Shown here piece after piece: positions 33,621 to 44,078 of a DNA stretch of 64,000 nucleotides (position 1 is the first letter of the stretch; each line of letters starts with the position of its first letter). Where the stretch lies: contig JAHEWK010000002.1 of NCBI GenBank assembly GCA_020740775.1, forward strand, positions 806,001-870,000. Direction: 5' to 3'. The notes under the pieces are model-generated. The model did not search any database. It worked only from the letters and a program-made list of their open reading frames with translations, and was not told where the DNA came from. Position numbers and translations under genes: made by a program. The stretch comes from Ilyonectria destructans (lineage: Eukaryota; Ascomycota; Sordariomycetes; Hypocreales; Nectriaceae).

Positions 33621-36608
33621 CTACCAGACAGGACGAGCCCCATCAGCTTGCCCTCCAGGTGACAGCGGCGAGAATTCACCGTCAAAGTACGAATTATCCT
33701 CTCCAATTGTCATCCTGATGACGAGAGAGGACTCGAGGCTCGATCTTCTTTCGTAGAAGTTGGGAAAGTAACCGGCGCGTGGTTTCCAAATGTCCACCAC
33801 CCGAGAGTCTTCGACGGGAAGCGATAAATCCGGTTTGCCGCTTCGAACTCCTGCTTTGGCGTACTGTTCAATGAGATTTGCGGCAGTTTCATGCCCACTA
33901 AGTCTGGCCCAGTCGGCTGGTGTCTTGCTTTCCATGCTATCCCTAGCCTCTGCAGGGGCTCCATGCTCTAACAAAACTCTGATCGTGTCCACACTACCCT
34001 GACTCGCTGCACTATGGAGAGGTGTGACCTGATTGAAGTCTGCCTTTCCAGGATCAGCACCGGCACTGATGAGCCGTTCTATGATTAGGATATGTCCTCG
34101 GATGGTTGCTGCATGGATAGCCGTGCCGCTAAATCGGCTGCCGGGGGCATCGACCTCGTCAAATGTCGCAGATCGGAGCAACGCCTCGACTACGCGTTGA
34201 AGTCCAAGTGAAGCCGCATAGTACAGTGAAGTTGCGTGTTTCGGAAAGATGTTCCATTTGAAAGGTGAGTCTGCGTTCAAGACTTGTACCCAAGACATGA
34301 AGTTTCGTCGACAATCTGGAGAAAAGAACTTCAGGGTCAAGGTTTGTAGTTTGCCGTCTGGCTCTGCTTTGAGCGTGTGGTAGAAGCAGTACTTGGTTGC
34401 ATAAGGCAACAGTGGAAGTTGTCTCAATCGGGACAGATATTCTGCCTGAGTTTCAGAAGGTCCAGAAGATAAGTCGGAGAATAATAGGTAAGTGAGGCAG
34501 TTCCAAGCTAGGTCCAGGTGGCCTATTCCAGACTCGAGAGCGAATTGTGCGGTGTCTGAACTTTGCCTGATGTCGGAAGAGAAAAGGTAGTCCCGGACTG
34601 AAAGGTGGGCGAGCATGACGTGTCCGTCTGATGAGACAGTGATGAGGCTATTGCTAACAATGACAATATCCTGAGGGCTTCGAAGTCGAGCTTCATCATC
34701 GATATGACATGCTCCCTGTTCAACTGCCAGAGCTTCCCATAGTTGATCTAACGTAAGGGGAACGACAGTGAATGTTAGCCATATTATTATCTTCCTTACC
34801 AACGGGACATCCGATGGATCTATGCGCGTCAAAATCCTTTTATATGTCTCATTCAACCCTCTGGGCAACTGAGTTATCGATTTCTTCACATCTCGAATCG
34901 TTCTGCAGTTGGTGAGAGAGTCAAGTTGGCACGCTGCCCATTGAAAACTGCGTATAATTGTTAGCGAAACCGGTAGCTCAATAGAGAAACCTTGAGTTGC
35001 TTCTATCGAGTTTCTTACATTCCCTTGGATTTTGAGAGCAAAGAATCGGAAATAAGCCTTCGAACGTCGGGCGACAACCAGGCGAAGTCATCTTCATTGC
35101 TCAAACGACTCGCGATGTACCGTTCAATGTCTCTATCAATCTCCGAAACATGATGCTCAAGAGAGATTCGTCGGACGTCTTTCAGGACCTGTTGAATAAA
35201 CACGTCGTTTCGACTTGTGACCAAGATGATGATGTGGTTTGCTAAATTGACAAGATGGAGTACATGTTCCGCGAGTGATTTGCAATCTTCCATCTCGTCG
35301 ATGCCATCAATGAACAGGTAGGTTCGTTGTGTCCTGGATAGAATCTTGATGGCCTCAGATAACGCCTCGATGCTTGGAAAATGGTTCTGGCCTCGTTGGG
35401 TACTTGAATGATAAGTACAGAGTAGCTCTTCCGGGAAGTACCCCAGTTGAGTGCATAGTTGACTCAGTATTGTGGCAAGAACAGTGGTCATGTTCCGTGA
35501 ATTGGGGTTTCGAAAGTCGCAGTATACGAATGCATAGATGGCTTTGTCATCATACTTTGCCATGCTGCGAGCAACTGACTCGATCGCGTGGCTCCTAGAA
35601 GAGGGTTAGAGAACAAGATCATGAATATCACGGAGGCACTTACATCAAGACTGTCTTGCCAGAGCCCGCTACATCAATTTCACCGTCAGCCTAATCGAAC
35701 ATGGAGACACACTAAAGTAAGAGCTGGCTTTGCGTGGTTTACTCACGGGGTCCACTTAACCATAGCATTTTGTTCTTGCCCTCAAACCAATCATGGAACT
35801 CATCGCTGTGTTCGAACCATTCTGAGGTCCCAGCTTGGTGCGACCCCTGGGCTGCTTGATGTAGTTGTGCTGGCCGCAATGGAGAAAGCCATTTTATTAC
35901 CGCCTTTTGAAGCTCATCCAACACTTGGTGAGAACGTCCACATGTTCAAATGTTGGGCTGATTGGACATACCAAGCCGAGTCGTACTCAGGTCTCTCGCG
36001 ATAGCATCTATTCGCCGACAAGACCCAGTCACTTTGTGATCCAACGATGCAGATATTCGCTCAATATTTCGGATCATCAGTCTGTTCCGCGTAACAATTA
36101 ATCATGATTCTGTGAACAATGTGTTTTCTTTCCCTGTGTACTATACTTACGAGTTGTGTGAGCTTATTGCCAAGTTCAAGGCCGCTTTACATCGCTGTAA
36201 GCTGGCAATGGACTCCTTTGCCTCGTCTCCTTTCAAACGCCAGGTCAATGATTGAACAAATGCTTTCCGTTTCGACTCTAGGAGCATGTCGACCTGTTCG
36301 AGGCGGATGCGACTCTCAATAATCTGAAGCTCAGACAGGCAATTTGCTACCGCGGGACTGATTACGTCGGCTAGCCTTTCAGAGGTTTCCAGTTGTGTTG
36401 GGTCTGTATCATTTGAAGACTGTCTCTGGTCCAAAACAGACTCGATTGTTTCAATCAGGTCACGAAGGTCGCGAACCTCGTTGAGAATTTGAATTAAAGT
36501 CCCAGGAATCTTCCGCATCTGGGCCCGAACGCTGTAGCAGGTCGAGAGTATCGAACAAGAAACTTGGAGAGACGCAACAACAGCAGTCGTTATACTGAGT
36601 GGGTCCAT
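33621..36608 (-). CDS. NLR-like STAND protein: fungal N-terminal helical domain, NACHT, ankyrin repeats
   Basis: Six exons (36608-36151, 36081-35972, 35923-35747, 35668-35644, 35594-35019, 34947-33621) give 890 residues, all phases matching. Residues 1 to about 190 form a helical N-terminal domain of the type found on fungal STAND proteins (MDPLSITTAVVASLQVSCSI). Walker A is intact: GPPGSGKT at residues 247-254, with the key residues encoded on a 25-nt micro-exon. The Walker B-like strand TYLFIDGIDEME follows. An RL/ISLEHH stretch and a winged-helix-like region with LAHLSVRDYLFS lead to ankyrin repeats at about 681-814 (TAIHAATIRGHILII; TPLHSAASQGSVDTIRVLLEHGA). Such proteins act as ligand-triggered oligomerising switches in fungal allorecognition and programmed cell death. 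No ligand is known here. All catalytic motifs look intact. Confidence 0.88.
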
Positions 36609-37830
36609 GCTTGGAAAAATGAGTTGGGGTTGTATGGTATGGTACTAAAGCTGGGTGGTACAACGGAAATGCGATACTTCCCGGTCGTTATCAGCGCGCC
36701 GCCCATGAGACAGACCACATTTATACCAAATGAAGATGTGCACGTAAGATATGACTAATGGTTGCGAAGTCATGTGTCAGGTAGGCACCGAATTCTGCCT
36801 GCACGAGTGCCGGGAATATTGGCCCTTGGCGCTCATCGGGTTGAAACAGATGATGTGTATGCAAGGATAACTTGCAGCCAGCGCCCGCCACCCTCGCCTT
36901 ACGTCCAAGTAAAAAGAGCCCACGGGCGCAGCCAAAATGTATCCAGTAAATACATTGGGTGGGCTGAAGTGTCGCCCGACTCACCTCTTTTGAGCCTTTC
37001 AAGTGAATAAATCGTATGGATTAGGCACAAATACGCTGTACCAATTATTTCCCGACGATAAACAGACAGTAGGAATATTTAGGTACCGCGATTGGTTCTG
37101 AGTTCCTAACGAAGCCTGAAAGTGTACAACCCACAACCCAGCGAAACGTACAGCCCTATGCATCACAGTCTGAACTCGGGTCACTCTAAACGATCCGGGG
37201 AAGAAACAACATGTTGTAGCTTGGATAGAGGCAATGCATCCCTCGCCCATCCAAGACTCGCTTATTTATAATTCTAAAACACGACCTACGCAAGACTGTA
37301 TTTGCTTAGGTGTCAAAATTCCGCCTTCAAGGAAGCTTTGGCATATATTTTGATTTCAAGATGGTCGCACGCGCCACGTTCTGAAACCGAACAAACATTC
37401 AGGCATGCTGAACAAGGGTAGCAAAGTAAGGCGGTTCTGCCTAAATCACCACTGGGTTGTCAGCCTGCCATACGAAAAGGCGAATTTGCCTACGAGGCAA
37501 CCGGCAGGGCACAGCCTCCAATCTGTACACACGGTGTTTCCAGTCCATTTGTCAGTTTTATTACAGCATGTGTCATTGCGTGTCTTAGATGCAGCCACAG
37601 CCGAGGCACGAACAACTCGAGTCGACCAACGGCAATCATGATTCAACACAGGGAGGAATGATTTTGAACCATCCAAGCTGCTACACGGGCTAAACACATC
37701 TCGGCCAGCGTGGCTGAATGAAGCCAATACCTCAAGCTAGGGTATCACCATGATGAAATGTAAAAGAATTGAGAATCATTTTGAGATGTCGACAGCTATT
37801 CCATTCATAATAAACCCCATGTGTCAAGGC
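36609..37830. other. Intergenic region between NLR-like and HET genes
   Basis: A 1.2-kb region of moderate GC containing the promoter of the NLR-like gene and the 3' flank of the HET gene. Short frames (up to 93 codons) on both strands show no domain. I see no transposon ends. Confidence 0.5.
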
Positions 37831-39880
37831 TTAATGCAAGTTCCCAGCCTCATGACGATTCCAACATATTTGGTTTTCGAGTAAGATGCCCGCCCCAACT
37901 CTCAGATAAACCCCGCGCAAGGTTTTGTCGGAAGAGAGTCTGACAATCAAAACATAGCAGCTCAAGATGAATGGACCCATTTCTTCTCCAGGTTTGGTTT
38001 TGCCGACAACAACACATCGCAGGTCCTCCGCTTGCTTCTCGCGGCCTGGGATGTCCAAGGTTATTGCGCTGAACAATTCGTTGCTGTTCTTGGTCAAGTC
38101 CAATTCTCGGATCCTCGAAAGGCCCACAATGGGAGGCCTGTTGGTACCATCCGCTTCCCAATGCTGTTTACCACGGGCACCACTTGCAGAATCAAAGGGG
38201 GACGAAAAGTCCGTCGTCCAGTCCACTCTGTTAAAGTCAGCCTCGACGTAGGCGATGGCTCCGTCATACGCCATCCATGACCACGTGGGAACGTTTCGTT
38301 CAGGGGGAAAGAAGATCGACTTTAGGGATTGAGTGTCATCATCTCTCTTCCAGAGTAGGCTTCGGCCCAAGAAGTCTTCGAAAACACCGTAGCCTCCCGT
38401 CGTGCCGAATACAGACGTAAGTCTTTTCTCTAGTCCTGAGATGGCGATGGGGCGATCCTGGGCGTCCCAAAAGATTCGTCTTGAATACTGACTATACAAG
38501 GCTTGCACGAGCATAACTCTACCACCCTTGTATCGAGGTTCGATAGAAGTCGGGAAGTTCGAGTCTGCAAGCAGCGATGCCCTCCCACTGTTTCCTGGTC
38601 AGCGTGTTCGCGATATTCGCGGAACGACTATAAGGTGACCTACTTGGTCAGTCTCATGAGACTCTCGCATCTCACCCCATCACCGCATTCGAAATATGCC
38701 TGCGTCCATGTGAAGTGGATCGTGCGTCGAGCAAGGGCTCGTTCTTGTAAAGTCCACCCTCGAGTATTGAGTGTAGCTTCATCAACGTCGCGCTGGAAGT
38801 TGTCGACATTCCTGCAAATGTAGCCGATATCTCCCGATGAAGATCGCAAGGTTATGAATGGGCTATGGTTTGATCTTTTTAGGAATCCTTCGATAGATGA
38901 ATTGGCAGAGCTGGCGGCCAAGACACACTTGGCGTTGCTGTACACTTGTTCCATCCTCACCGACTCGAGTTTCCAATCATTGTCGTCATCCTGAATTATG
39001 CAAATCGAATCAATCCACAGATATTGGACTCCCAGATTTCTTGCCACCGTGATGGCGTCTTGAAAGGTTAGTGGAAGTTCGTTCCACTCGATTCCCACAA
39101 ATCTGTCGTCGTGGTTATCGCTCCGCGTGCGACCCAAGTGGTGCTTGCGATCGTCCCCCCAGCGGTGACTCAGAGCGAGGTAGATGGGAGATTCCATATC
39201 CTTGCCCTTTAAAAGACGGATATATGGATTTGACAGACTCCCGACGTCAATAACGCGCGTTGGGCGGTCGTCAACTTTCCCCTTCGTCGGGGGAGCCAGA
39301 TTACTCATGGCATGATTGTGGCTTTCATCGCAAACCTGCAGCCATGTTTTGAACAATGCAAACTGCTCCCTGCTTCCAGGAACTGGCAGGCGGGGAGTTC
39401 CAATCTGGAAAAGATTGTCCTCTGGTGTTGCGGAGCCTACTATTCATGTTAGACTTTTATTCTCGAGAGAACAGGGGAATGGGAGATTTGTGAAGTCGGA
39501 CCTGGATCAGTATACAATGTCAATATTGCCCGATTTCCTGGATGGACTTCCATAACTGGTCCATTTCGCCGAATTACAATTTCAACATCATTTTCGGGCA
39601 ACTTCATGTCCTCAAGTGACTCGTAGATCAACTTGCACAACTGACAATTCTCAGACTTGTCCGCAAAAGTGCTCACGCGATCCTTAATCTCGAAGTCGCG
39701 TTGCCAAAAGTTTAACCCAGAACATTTTGAACAAAAAACGGGCGCCTGCACGGTACCAGGTCCTGAGAGCCAGGCTTGCGAATCAGGAACCTTGACGCCA
39801 TCCTGGAAATCTTTGAAGAGGTTACGAGCAAACTCATTGTCAGTGTGATGCAGCCACACATCTTCCAATTCACCGAGCTC
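37831..39880 (-). CDS. Heterokaryon-incompatibility (HET) domain protein; 5' exon unresolved
   Basis: Three supported exons (39880-39502, 39436-38644, 38587-37831) code for 642 residues before the stop; phases agree. Near the N-terminus there is a Cys pair pattern (FCSKCSGLNFW, then CQLCKLIYESL) common ahead of HET domains. The HET domain proper has YLALSHRWGDD, LGVQYLWIDSICIIQDD, VYSNAKCVLAASSANSS and, after an inserted stretch, RGWTLQERALARRTIHFT. The downstream junction restores RLTNGRASLL and NVPTWSWMAYDG, both family features. HET domains trigger cell death on non-self recognition between strains. The first exon above starts at a splice acceptor (TCTAG|GAGCTC) and has no ATG; one phase-compatible donor is ATGCTTCTA|GTATGT with its ATG at 40153, giving MLL plus this exon, but this is tentative. 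The donor at 39501 is weak (GTCCGA). Confidence 0.8.
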
Positions 39881-40187
39881 CTAGACAAGTCGTCAGTTGA
39901 GATGAAGGCTGAAAGTGATGAGCTGTGAAATCTCACAGACTAGACAAAGTTAGCCGCATTCGCTTTCTGCAACCGCCGGATGATGGTAGTTTACTGACTG
40001 TCTATATCCACAATGTTAATCAATCGAGTCAATGAAAGAGGCGTTCGCTCAGAATTGTAATATCTTGATCAGGTAGAGCTCACTTTCTAATGCCAACATT
40101 AGTAACCCAGAGTAGAAATTATCTTAGCATATGTGCTTACATACTAGAAGCATCGAAAGTCAGCACAACTCTTCAAAGTACTGTGAG
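39881..40187. other. Gap upstream of the HET coding exons
   Basis: About 300 bases between the first clear HET exon and the stop of the neighbouring kinase. It probably contains the missing HET first exon and a long 5' intron, and several donor- and acceptor-like sites lie here. It is short for a promoter, because both genes run in the same direction. Confidence 0.4.
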
Positions 40188-41907
40188 CTAAGAAATGGAA
40201 TCCAATACTTCTTTGTCACCCCTCTTCCTATTCGGCACAGTAATGGGCAAGGTATGATCTTTGACCCGTGAAGGCAGGGTGGGACTAACACAATAGTCCA
40301 CGTTATGTTCAGCCTTGTTAATGATTTCCGTTAGCTGCGCATGAATGTTTTCGGATCGATTGCGCTTGTCCTTAACTTTGAGCATATCCGACTCGACCAT
40401 CTCCAGCAGGTCTCCGAGTGCTGTCTGTTGGCCATGCGCACGCAGAACCTCGCTCATATTCCGAATCCATTTTTTGACATCATAATGGACGTCCACCTCA
40501 TTTCCATTCCACTCCCAGAACTCAACCATGTTAGATTCGATGAACCTATCGAGTCCTTTCACTCCCCACGCCGCCCAGATGATGAATTCCAGAAAGAGAC
40601 AGCCCAGAGACCACACGTCATATAAGCGAGATATCTGTTTCGTAACGTTGAACTCCGGAGGCGTGTATCGAGTCGTTCCTGTTTGCGTCTTTGTGTATTC
40701 GTGCTCTTTCTTTCGGTCGTCTGTGGATTTCCCGTGGAACTTGCCCAAACCGAGGTCAGCGATGTGCAACTTATCAGAGCTCTCCTTATGAAACACGAGA
40801 ATATTCTCTGGCTTCAGGTCTCCATGACGGCAGTGGGTTGTCTTGTGACTGGGGCCACCGCGAGGGGGGCGATCCTTGTGTAACTCGACAAGAGCCCTGC
40901 ACAATCCTTGCATCTGTTGCAGTGTCCACTTCATCATAATGTGTGGGTTCTTCAGGCATACAACACCGTCTCGATTTTCTTCCCTCGCCCAGAAGTCCTT
41001 CAAGTTTCCTCTATCAGCCCAAGGAAACATCAAATACCCCGTATCATCTTTCTTGATCTTGTAGCTTGCAATGGGACTAATCAGGTGGAGATTTGGTATT
41101 TCATGGACGATTGCCTGGATGCCCTCCAGAATTTTCATCTCGCGCAGAAACCAATCAAAGTTATGCGGATTGATCTGCTTTAAAGCAACTTTGAGATGTT
41201 GCCCGGGCGCCTGTTTGGCTCTTTGTTAGCACACATGAGGATTACAGGCAATACAAGCTTGAGCAAGGCTGAGGTTAACGGAATGTGCTTACCCTGGGGA
41301 CGATCTCTTGGTGTGAGTGATGCAATTCGACTTCGCGCACAGACCCGAACGCACCATTCTTAACAACATCTGACCTTTTAAGGAAGGGTAACCGGACGTC
41401 AGGTTCGAATTCGTAATGGAACTTTTCCTTTGTGAAAATGGGTGATAGGAAATTCCACTGCGCCGTCTCGAACAACATCTTGGCGCCCATAGATTCACGA
41501 TCACGGACATTGAGATCCAACGGCCATCGCCCATCCCCTTGGCTAGATTCTGAGGCGTCGATAGTGACCAGATTGTGATCATCGTCAAGACGCACGGGGA
41601 GGTGATCGTCACATAACTGAGGTGAATAATCCTTCAGTGCTTTCATACACTGTACTCTCCCACAGTAGACAAGTGACAAAAACACTCTCTTGGCATGTTT
41701 CTCTACAACGTAGGCGGCTACCTCCTGGCTTTTGGGGACCTTAGCCTCGAACAAGACCCGATGGACTGTTTCATATGTAGCGAGGGCTTCAATCTGATCA
41801 GCAGCGAGGAAATTCTTTCCCCGGGGAGATTTAACCTCATCCAGAATTTGTTGATATAATAAGTCGATTTGAGTTGTACCTCTGGGCCGGGATGAGTTCC
41901 CGCCCAT
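40188..41907 (-). CDS. Fungal-specific protein kinase with N-terminal pre-kinase region (kinase A)
   Basis: Two exons (41907-41293 and 41210-40188) give 545 residues. The ATG at 41907 (MGGNSSRPRG) is the first in frame. Residues 1-190 are a helical pre-kinase region that ends in MLFETAQWNFLSPIF and LPFLKR. The kinase fold follows with a Gly-rich loop (NGAFGSV), the ATP-binding Lys in KVALKQI, the catalytic loop CRHGDLKPENIL, then ADLGLGKF in place of DFG, and RYTPPEF and DVWSLGCLFLEF. HRD is replaced by HGD, but the catalytic Asp is kept. The C-terminal 60 residues are basic. The gene sits next to HET and NLR-like genes and near a divergent partner kinase with the same layout. The substrate is unknown; it is probably active. 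Confidence 0.85.
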
Positions 41908-42696
41908 GGTCACGACTGGTGCTGAATGATTTCTTGAGGGTTCCTGTATCTGTTTCAATTGCTTTACGTTAATTGTTAGTCGAATTTTTGAGGTGGCTTG
42001 GACAAGGCATCGTACTAGGGCTGTGTGTTGCCGACTGTGGGGGCTAACCTTTGAGATCCGACACCCAGGGCGACGCCGATGTTGGAGGCGAGCAAAAATA
42101 TGGATTGTCAGTTGAGAGCTAGGTAAGTTTGAAAATCAACAGAAACTCGGCATTTGGGGGCACCATGGGCGGAGTTGAAACGCATCTCCAACTTTTCAGC
42201 CGCTTCTTGCCCGCCTGACATGAACAGCACACATGACGCTTCTTGGGGGCGGAATTGCCGCGTCGAACCCCGGTTCAACGCATGTACCTGCTCGTATTTG
42301 CCGAGCCTGATTTTAACATGACTCATCTACGCGCTGGCAGAGATAAGAAGTCTCCGCTTGCCCGAGGAGACATCTGAAGTGGATTGTTCTCCACGCCACG
42401 GCGGCAAGTGGAGGAACATGATTGACTCGGTTACAAATGCGGCATCTGGCGCGCGCCAGGGAAGTGGCCAGAGGCGGCCTTCGCCCTGTAATAACTGAAA
42501 TATGACAAGGAGAGATATTTACAGGAACATGGGGTTCTTGAGCTCGACTCAGACAAAGTAAACCCTGTACCAAAAACTCCACGGCTTGACAAACAACCCC
42601 CACACAGATATATTTAGAGCCTCCTGACCCTGCTGTCTAGTCGCGAACCCAGACGCGACCCCAAGTTTTCGTGAATCGTCCCAAAACATCGATGAT
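41908..42696. other. Intergenic region upstream of kinase A
   Basis: Promoter side of kinase A. Two overlapping minus-strand frames (42108-42326, 72 codons, with ATG; and 42313-42603) have no recognisable domain and no supporting splice structure. Confidence 0.4.
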
Positions 42697-42903
42697 TTAA
42701 GCAACAGGGTTCGAGTCAATGTAGATGTAAAAGACGTTCTGTCGCATCTCGACGCTGTAGGTGCCCTTTTCTTGCCTTCTCTCTAGCTCGTCAAGTAATT
42801 TGCGTGTAGTTATCCGCTTGGTGTGGATTTCAAGGCAGCGCCGCGGTGGCGCCTTTTGGGAATCCTGAGGACATGTCGGCTTCTCGGCGGGTGGCGAGAT
42901 CAT
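42697..42903 (-). CDS. Small hypothetical protein
   Basis: An open frame with an ATG at 42903 codes for 68 residues; the frame stays open upstream to about 42966 without an ATG. The second half looks protein-like: TRKLLDELERRQEKGTYS is a charged helix, followed by a strand-like VFYIYIDSN. There is no signal peptide, membrane segment or Cys pattern. A second overlapping frame with its own ATG (43030, ending 42830) is also open, so the true gene structure, possibly spliced, is unclear. It lies between the two divergent kinases. I do not recognise the family. Confidence 0.4.
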   Translation of the reverse strand: MISPPAEKPTCPQDSQKAPPRRCLEIHTKRITTRKLLDELERRQEKGTYSVEMRQNVFYIYIDSNPVA

Positions 42904-44078
42904 ACTTGGGTGACTGTTGTGGTCCGCCAAGAAGGCACTGAAAGGACAATATTGTGAGTGAGACAATGGAGTATTGGACTGAAATCTTTGAAGAAGGGAA
43001 AGATGGAGAGTTATGAGGGTTTCCTGACATGACAGCGCCCTGAAATATATACCGATGCAGGGAGAGGAGCAATCGACTCATGCCAGGTCATCGGTACGCC
43101 TATCGCCCGTCGTAGTAGTTCCTATGCCTAAGTGTGCGGCCTGTACGACCCTTGGGGCATTTGTTGGTCCCGGGTGTTTGGTAGAAATCGCCTCGAGGCC
43201 TAGTAAAGCGGACCACTGGATTTTCCATTCGTCTTGAAATGTAACGACTATATTGAGGCGAAGATAAGACAACCTAACATCATTTCCCGGCTGTGGAGTG
43301 GCAAAGTAATTTAGGCGTCGGCCGTCATATCATCACATTGTTCAGCTGCTCATCTCATGTCCAATCAGCATGTCCCGAGACTTGCTTCGCCATCGCTGCT
43401 TGCAGCCCGAGGCGACCAGTTGGCCTCACCAAGGCGTCAAAGTGGAAAAACTCGACAGGCTTCGATTGGCATAATGACCGGTCACATACTTGGTATTGAT
43501 AGGCTGGCGAGGGGGTGAATGCGCCACATCCCGCGCGCTTACGCGTGGGCAACTCTGATGAAGGTACATAGAGGTACATCAATAATCAGGCGACCAATCA
43601 TCACTTCAGCGTGGTGTATTTCCAAGATATTGGCTACAGTCCCTACGCAATTTCAGTAACGTAACGACAGTTCCCTTGCATAATCGATTGCTTCACCGCC
43701 GACTAGCCGCCTTGGCACTGTTTGGAGGAGGTGATGATGGTTCAGCTGTCGCGTAGGAACTGCTCTTGCATCAGGCTGAACATCAGGCTTTGCGAAATGA
43801 AGCAATTGAGTGATCAGAAGAGCGTTGAGTCCGTCAAATGTGCAAGAACCAACATACGGTTTAAAAACAGCCCAGGCGACCCCCCAGATTCGTAGACGAT
43901 CTGCCTCGCCAATAAAAGCTCCCAGCAACGCTCAACGAGAATCTATTCGGCACATCCATGTAGAGCCTTCGGCCTTTTGCCCCCCGCTTTAACTCTTACT
44001 CTTACTCTTGCGTCTCCATCTTGATTTGTCAAACCACAACATTCCACGCAATATCGCCGCCGCACGACACGTCATCCC
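42904..44078. other. Intergenic region upstream of kinase B
   Basis: About 1.2 kb with no supported gene apart from the possible 5' part of the small ORF (to about 43030). It contains a short repeated ACTCTT stretch near 43,990-44,010 in what should be the kinase B leader. Confidence 0.45.
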
